64,000 nt of DNA from Lewinellaceae bacterium. GTDB taxonomy: Bacteria > Bacteroidota > Bacteroidia > Chitinophagales > Saprospiraceae. The stretch covers positions 673,501-737,500 of the forward strand of contig JACJXW010000007.1 in the NCBI GenBank assembly GCA_020636405.1. Direction: 5' to 3'. The translations under genes were made by a program, and so were the position numbers. The notes beneath the pieces are model-generated. The model had not been told where the DNA came from. It was given only the letters and a program-made list of their open reading frames with translations, and made no database searches. This document shows, in pieces, positions 60,517 through 64,000 of the stretch (position 1 is its first letter; each line of letters opens with the position of its first letter).

Positions 60517-61353
60517 ATGATGGAATTGTATAACCAGGTTTGCGAGGAGTGTAGCCAGCATATTACCAAACGTTACAGCACCTCCTTTTCTATGGGCATC
60601 CGGGCTTTCGACCAGCGCTTCCGGGGGCCTATTTATGCCGTCTACGGCTTTGTCCGCTTTGCGGATGAGATCGTGGATACGTTCCACGACTTTCCCAAGG
60701 CGAAGCTTTTGCAGCGTTTCCGGGAAGATACTTACCGCGCACTCGAAGAACGCATCAGCCTCAACCCGGTACTCCATGCTTTCCAGGCGACCGTGCACCA
60801 GTACAAGATCGAAATAGAGCTGATCGACGCTTTCCTGGACAGTATGGAGATGGACCTTTACCACGACCGTTATCACGACAGCCTTTACAAACAATACATT
60901 TACGGTTCGGCGGAAGTCGTCGGCCTGATGTGCCTGCGCGTCTTCTGCGAGGGCGACGACGCCTTGTACCAGCGCCTGAAAGCGCCAGCCTGCAGCTTGG
61001 GCAGTGCTTTCCAGAAGATCAACTTCCTGCGTGATATGAAGAGTGATTTTGACGAACGGGGCCGGGTTTACTTTCCGGGGGTCGACTTCACCCGTTTCAC
61101 CAATGAGGATAAACTGGCCATAGAGGCGGATATCAAGCAGGATTTCGATGACGCGTACAAGGGTATTGTGCAATTGCCTAAAGGCGCCCGCTTTGGTGTT
61201 TACCTGGCTTACATCTACTATATCAACCTGTACAAGAAGATCAAGAATGCCCCTGCCACCCGGGTGACGAAAGAACGCATCCGCGTTCCGAACCGAAGAA
61301 AGGCGGTGTTGTTGTTCAGCTCAGCGCTGCGGAATAGCCTTAATTTGTTGTAG
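60517..61353 (+). CDS. crtB: Phytoene synthase (CrtB)
   Basis: 278 aa; two ATG codons at the start. Squalene/phytoene synthase motifs: ITKRYSTSFSMGIRAF, YAVYGFVRFADEIVDTF (first Asp-rich motif) and INFLRDMKSDFDERGRVYFP (second Asp-rich motif). Joins two GGPP molecules to phytoene. Operon with crtI and a cyclase gene. Confidence 0.96.
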   Translation: MMELYNQVCEECSQHITKRYSTSFSMGIRAFDQRFRGPIYAVYGFVRFADEIVDTFHDFPKAKLLQRFREDTYRALEERISLNPVLHAFQATVHQYKIEIELIDAFLDSMEMDLYHDRYHDSLYKQYIYGSAEVVGLMCLRVFCEGDDALYQRLKAPACSLGSAFQKINFLRDMKSDFDERGRVYFPGVDFTRFTNEDKLAIEADIKQDFDDAYKGIVQLPKGARFGVYLAYIYYINLYKKIKNAPATRVTKERIRVPNRRKAVLLFSSALRNSLNLL

Positions 61354-61482
61354 GATGGGACAGTTTCCCTCTGCGGAGGAGCTGCATTTTGCCCTCAGGT
61401 TACTTCTGGCTTCTGGTGTGACGCCTCCAGGTTTAACAGGAAAGTTTCAGTTGTTAGAAAAAGGCATTAATTCGAAGTAATT

Positions 61483-62337
61483 ATGGAGTCACCAGCCACA
61501 GCACACAATAAGGCAGCCATCCGGCCCCAAAGCAACTTGTTGAAAACCACCCTCATCGCCCTGCCCATCCTGCTCGTTGGCATACAGTGGCTTACCGACG
61601 GCGTGCAACCCGGCAACCTGCTGATGGAAGTCCCGAAAGTGCGCCTTTTCCCCTGGCTGGAAACGCGCTGGGCCTATTTCTACCTGCATATTTTCACTTT
61701 CGTGCCCGTTTTTGCGCTGAGTTTCGACAAGAATGTTCATTACTACAAAAAGTGGAAGCCTCTGCTGCCTGCCATCGCCATTGTGGGAGCTGTATTTATT
61801 TTGTGGGATGTGTTCTTTACCGTTCAAGGCGTGTGGGGGTTTAATGAGCGTTACTTTGCCGGTATTACCTTCCTGAGCCTGCCCGTCGAGGAGTGGCTGT
61901 TTTTCTTTACGGTGCCTTTCGCCTGCGTTTTTATCTACGAATGTCTTAACTTCTACATCAAAACCGACCTGCTGGCCCGCGTCGAGCGGCCGATAACCCT
62001 GGGGCTGATCGCCATTTTCCTGGCGGTTGGTTTTCTATACTGGGGGCATCTGTACACCAGTACTACTTTTATTTTGACGGGCTTTTTCATCCTTTATCAC
62101 TTCCTTTTCCTCGACAGTGCTTACCGCAGCCGTTTTTACCTGGCCTTTCTGGTGAGTTTCCTCCCGTTTCTCCTTGTAAACGGCGTCCTGACGGGCGGCT
62201 ATACGGAACAGCCGGTGGTGATCTACAACCCGGAGGAGTACCTGGGCATTCGCATCACTTCTGTGCCCCTGGATGATGCGGTGTATGGGTTTTTGCTGTT
62301 GTTCGGGGTGGTGACGTTGTATGAACGATGGCGATAG
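61483..62337 (+). CDS. Lycopene cyclase, fused CrtYc-CrtYd type
   Basis: 284 aa with about seven membrane helices and two CrtYcd repeats. Each repeat has a conserved acidic helix: FVPVFALSFDKNVHYYKKWK, FNERYFAGITFLSLPVEEWLFFF, and later NPEEYLGIRITSVPLDDAVYGFLLLF. The PVEE and PLDD motifs are the paired catalytic-site motifs of this family. It would close beta rings on lycopene, giving beta-carotene-type pigments. No hydroxylase or ketolase is in the window. Confidence 0.92.
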   Translation: MESPATAHNKAAIRPQSNLLKTTLIALPILLVGIQWLTDGVQPGNLLMEVPKVRLFPWLETRWAYFYLHIFTFVPVFALSFDKNVHYYKKWKPLLPAIAIVGAVFILWDVFFTVQGVWGFNERYFAGITFLSLPVEEWLFFFTVPFACVFIYECLNFYIKTDLLARVERPITLGLIAIFLAVGFLYWGHLYTSTTFILTGFFILYHFLFLDSAYRSRFYLAFLVSFLPFLLVNGVLTGGYTEQPVVIYNPEEYLGIRITSVPLDDAVYGFLLLFGVVTLYERWR

Positions 62338-62357
62338 GGCAGGACTGGCCGCTTTCC

Positions 62358-62389
62358 TTGAACAATTCGCCGTTTTACTTGTACCTTTG
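62358..62389 (+). promoter_or_regulatory. Bacteroidota-type promoter of the YgiQ gene
   Basis: TTG (62358-62360), a 21-base spacer, then TACCTTTG (62382-62389). It lies just after the cyclase stop and gives a leader of about 116 bases before the ATG at 62512. Confidence 0.62.
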
Positions 62390-62412
62390 TAAAATCAGGT
62401 ACTTCGGGCTTG

Positions 62413-62487
62413 CGGTGTTATGGTTCTACGGCCTCGGGCAAAATACCGCAAAGCCACAACGCCGAAATACCTGAAACCATAATACCG
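62413..62487 (+). repeat. Stem-forming, internally repetitive leader of the YgiQ gene
   Basis: CGGTGTTATGGTT (62413-62425) can pair with 62475-62487 over 13 bp with a single G-U pair. Between and after, near-repeats of the form CCACAACGCCG / CCATAATACCG / CCACAATACCG occur (about 62454-62503). Confidence 0.5.
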
Positions 62488-62511
62488 AGAGGCCACAATA
62501 CCGTATATTCC

Positions 62512-64000
62512 ATGTTCGATAACCGCCCTGTAACAGAATGGTTGCCCATAACCCGGGAAGAAGTAGAGATGAGAGGATGGGATGAGCTCGATGTCGTGCT
62601 CATCTCCGGAGATGCGTATGTAGACCACCCGGCCTTCGGTACGGCGGTCATCGGACGCATTATGGAAAGTGAAGGCCTGCGCGTGGCTATCGTGCCGCAG
62701 CCCAACTGGAAAGACGACCTGCGCGACTTCAAAAAAATGGGCCGTCCGAGGTTGTTCTTCGGCGTCACTTCCGGCTGCATGGACTCTATGGTCAACCACT
62801 ATACGGCAGCCAAGCGCAAACGCTCTACCGACGCTTACACTCCCGGCGGTGAAGCGGGCTTCCGCCCTGATTACGCTACTACCGTTTACACCAAGATCCT
62901 GAAAGAACTATATCCCGACGTGCCGGTGCTCATCGGCGGCATCGAAGCTTCTCTCCGGCGGGTGACCCACTACGATTACTGGGCCGATAAGCTCTTCCCG
63001 AATATCCTGGAGATGAGCGGCGCCGATATGCTGGTATATGGAATGGGGGAGTTGCCCCTGCGCGAGATCATCCGCCTGTTGGAAAAGGGCGTTCCTTTCG
63101 ATTCTATTGATACCGTGCCGCAGACTGCCGTACTGCGCAGCAAGCCGGAGATACCCAAAAACAAGAACTGGGAAGACCTCTGGCTCAACTCTCACGAGCG
63201 TTGCCTGCGCGACAAACTGGCCTTTGCCGCCAACTTCAAGCATGTCGAACAGCAATCCAATAAGGTGCAGGCCAAGCGCATCCTGCAGGAAGTGGGCGAG
63301 CGGGTGCTGATCGTAAATCCGCCTTATCCGCCTATGACGGAGAACGAGATCGACACCTCCTTCGACCTGCCTTATACCCGCATGCCGCACCCTAAGTATA
63401 AAAAGCGCGGTTCACCCCCGGCCTACGAAATGATCCGTTTTTCGGTCAATATGCACCGCGGGTGCTTCGGAGGGTGCAGCTTTTGCACCATCTCGGCCCA
63501 TCAGGGCAAGTTCATCGCCAGCCGGTCAGAAGAATCCATACTTAAGGAAGTGGACGCCGTGACCAAAATGCCGGACTTTAAGGGTTACATCAGTGACCTT
63601 GGCGGCCCCTCTGCCAACATGTATAGGATGAAAGGCAAGGTACAGGAGATCTGCGACCGCTGCGTGGCGCCGTCTTGTATCCATCCGGTTATCTGTTCCA
63701 ACCTCGATACCAGCCACAAGCCGATGACCGAGTTGTACCGCAAGGTAGATGCTCATCCGGAGGTAAAGAAGGCCTTCGTGGGCAGTGGTATTCGTTACGA
63801 CCTGCTGGTGGACAGTTACAATAAGAACAACGACGGCAGCCTCGACGAATATATGGAGCAAGTGGTAACCTGCCACATCAGCGGCCGGCTCAAGGTGGCG
63901 CCCGAACACACTTCCGACGCGACCCTGCGCATCATGCGCAAGCCATCCTTCAAGCATTTTCACGAGTTCAAGAAGAAGTACGATAAGATCAATAAAAAGC
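62512..64000 (+). CDS. YgiQ family radical SAM protein (3' partial)
   Basis: The frame is open from the ATG at 62512 to the end of the window (496 codons), so no stop is seen. The N-terminal UPF0313 domain has WDELDVVLISGDAYVDHPAFG and KRKRSTDAYTPGGEAGFRPDYAT; the radical SAM site is HRGCFGGCSFCTISAHQGK (CxxxCxxC); RLKVAPEHTSDATLRIMRKPS is near the visible end. Function of the family is not established. It has its own promoter and is not part of the carotenoid operon. Confidence 0.94.
   Translation, partial: MFDNRPVTEWLPITREEVEMRGWDELDVVLISGDAYVDHPAFGTAVIGRIMESEGLRVAIVPQPNWKDDLRDFKKMGRPRLFFGVTSGCMDSMVNHYTAAKRKRSTDAYTPGGEAGFRPDYATTVYTKILKELYPDVPVLIGGIEASLRRVTHYDYWADKLFPNILEMSGADMLVYGMGELPLREIIRLLEKGVPFDSIDTVPQTAVLRSKPEIPKNKNWEDLWLNSHERCLRDKLAFAANFKHVEQQSNKVQAKRILQEVGERVLIVNPPYPPMTENEIDTSFDLPYTRMPHPKYKKRGSPPAYEMIRFSVNMHRGCFGGCSFCTISAHQGKFIASRSEESILKEVDAVTKMPDFKGYISDLGGPSANMYRMKGKVQEICDRCVAPSCIHPVICSNLDTSHKPMTELYRKVDAHPEVKKAFVGSGIRYDLLVDSYNKNNDGSLDEYMEQVVTCHISGRLKVAPEHTSDATLRIMRKPSFKHFHEFKKKYDKINKK

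Overview
The window comes from a Bacteroidota chromosome, most likely a Saprospiria-type marine or aquatic bacterium (Lewinella/Phaeodactylibacter-like; this placement is inference). Three proteins carry type IX secretion (T9SS) C-terminal sorting domains and there is a PorQ gene. Promoters of the TAnnTTTG type are visible. Typical Bacteroidota families are present (DUF4837, DUF5687 and DUF6503 lipoproteins or membrane proteins, a PD40/OmpA protein, CrtI/CrtB/CrtYcd carotenoid genes), and starts at TTG or GTG are common. I see no tRNA, rRNA, complete insertion sequence or CRISPR array.

Layout. 1-4000: end of a secreted lamin-tail/T9SS protein, a LytTR response regulator, a DUF1761 protein, a truncated ROK-kinase remnant and a GNAT-cNMP fusion. 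4000-4740: a structured non-coding stretch with a minus-strand intrinsic terminator that serves no visible gene, plus a 19-bp palindrome. 4740-11960: htpG, an ECF sigma/anti-sigma pair, DUF4837, a MoxR ATPase and a VanX-like dipeptidase. 11960-14900: an AT-rich island with a 73-residue candidate RiPP precursor and a radical SAM/SPASM maturase, separated by a 13-bp inverted repeat. 14900-25140: a GT83/GT2 glycosyltransferase pair, a T9SS-exported beta-propeller, an ABC exporter, a cold-shock protein, lpxD and thrS. 25400-37870: porQ (with in-frame heptamer repeats), a MORN lipoprotein, a membrane patatin, a LytTR membrane regulator, YceI, a sorbosone-dehydrogenase-like lipoprotein and small proteins, and a ToxR-like membrane regulator facing a small exported protein. 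38000-47600: a PorE-like TPR/PD40/OmpA protein, dehydrogenase E2, cinA, birA, rsfS, ftsH and an EamA transporter. 47700-53850: peroxiredoxin, clpS-aat (N-degron pathway), an M23 peptidase, a Kazal inhibitor plus a serpin (two unrelated lipoprotein protease inhibitors in a row), and LDH. 54190-64000: a CBS protein, mfd, a rhodanese lipoprotein, the carotenoid operon crtI-crtB-crtYcd and the first part of a YgiQ radical SAM gene.

Most of the window is core housekeeping. The parts most likely to be new are: (i) the precursor/radical-SAM cassette, (ii) the unassigned minus-strand RNA region before htpG, (iii) the ToxR-like regulator with three phased TGTAAA repeats in the divergent promoter region, (iv) the tandem surface-type Kazal/serpin inhibitor unit, and (v) a dispersed heptanucleotide tandem-repeat family, one copy of which lies inside the porQ reading frame.
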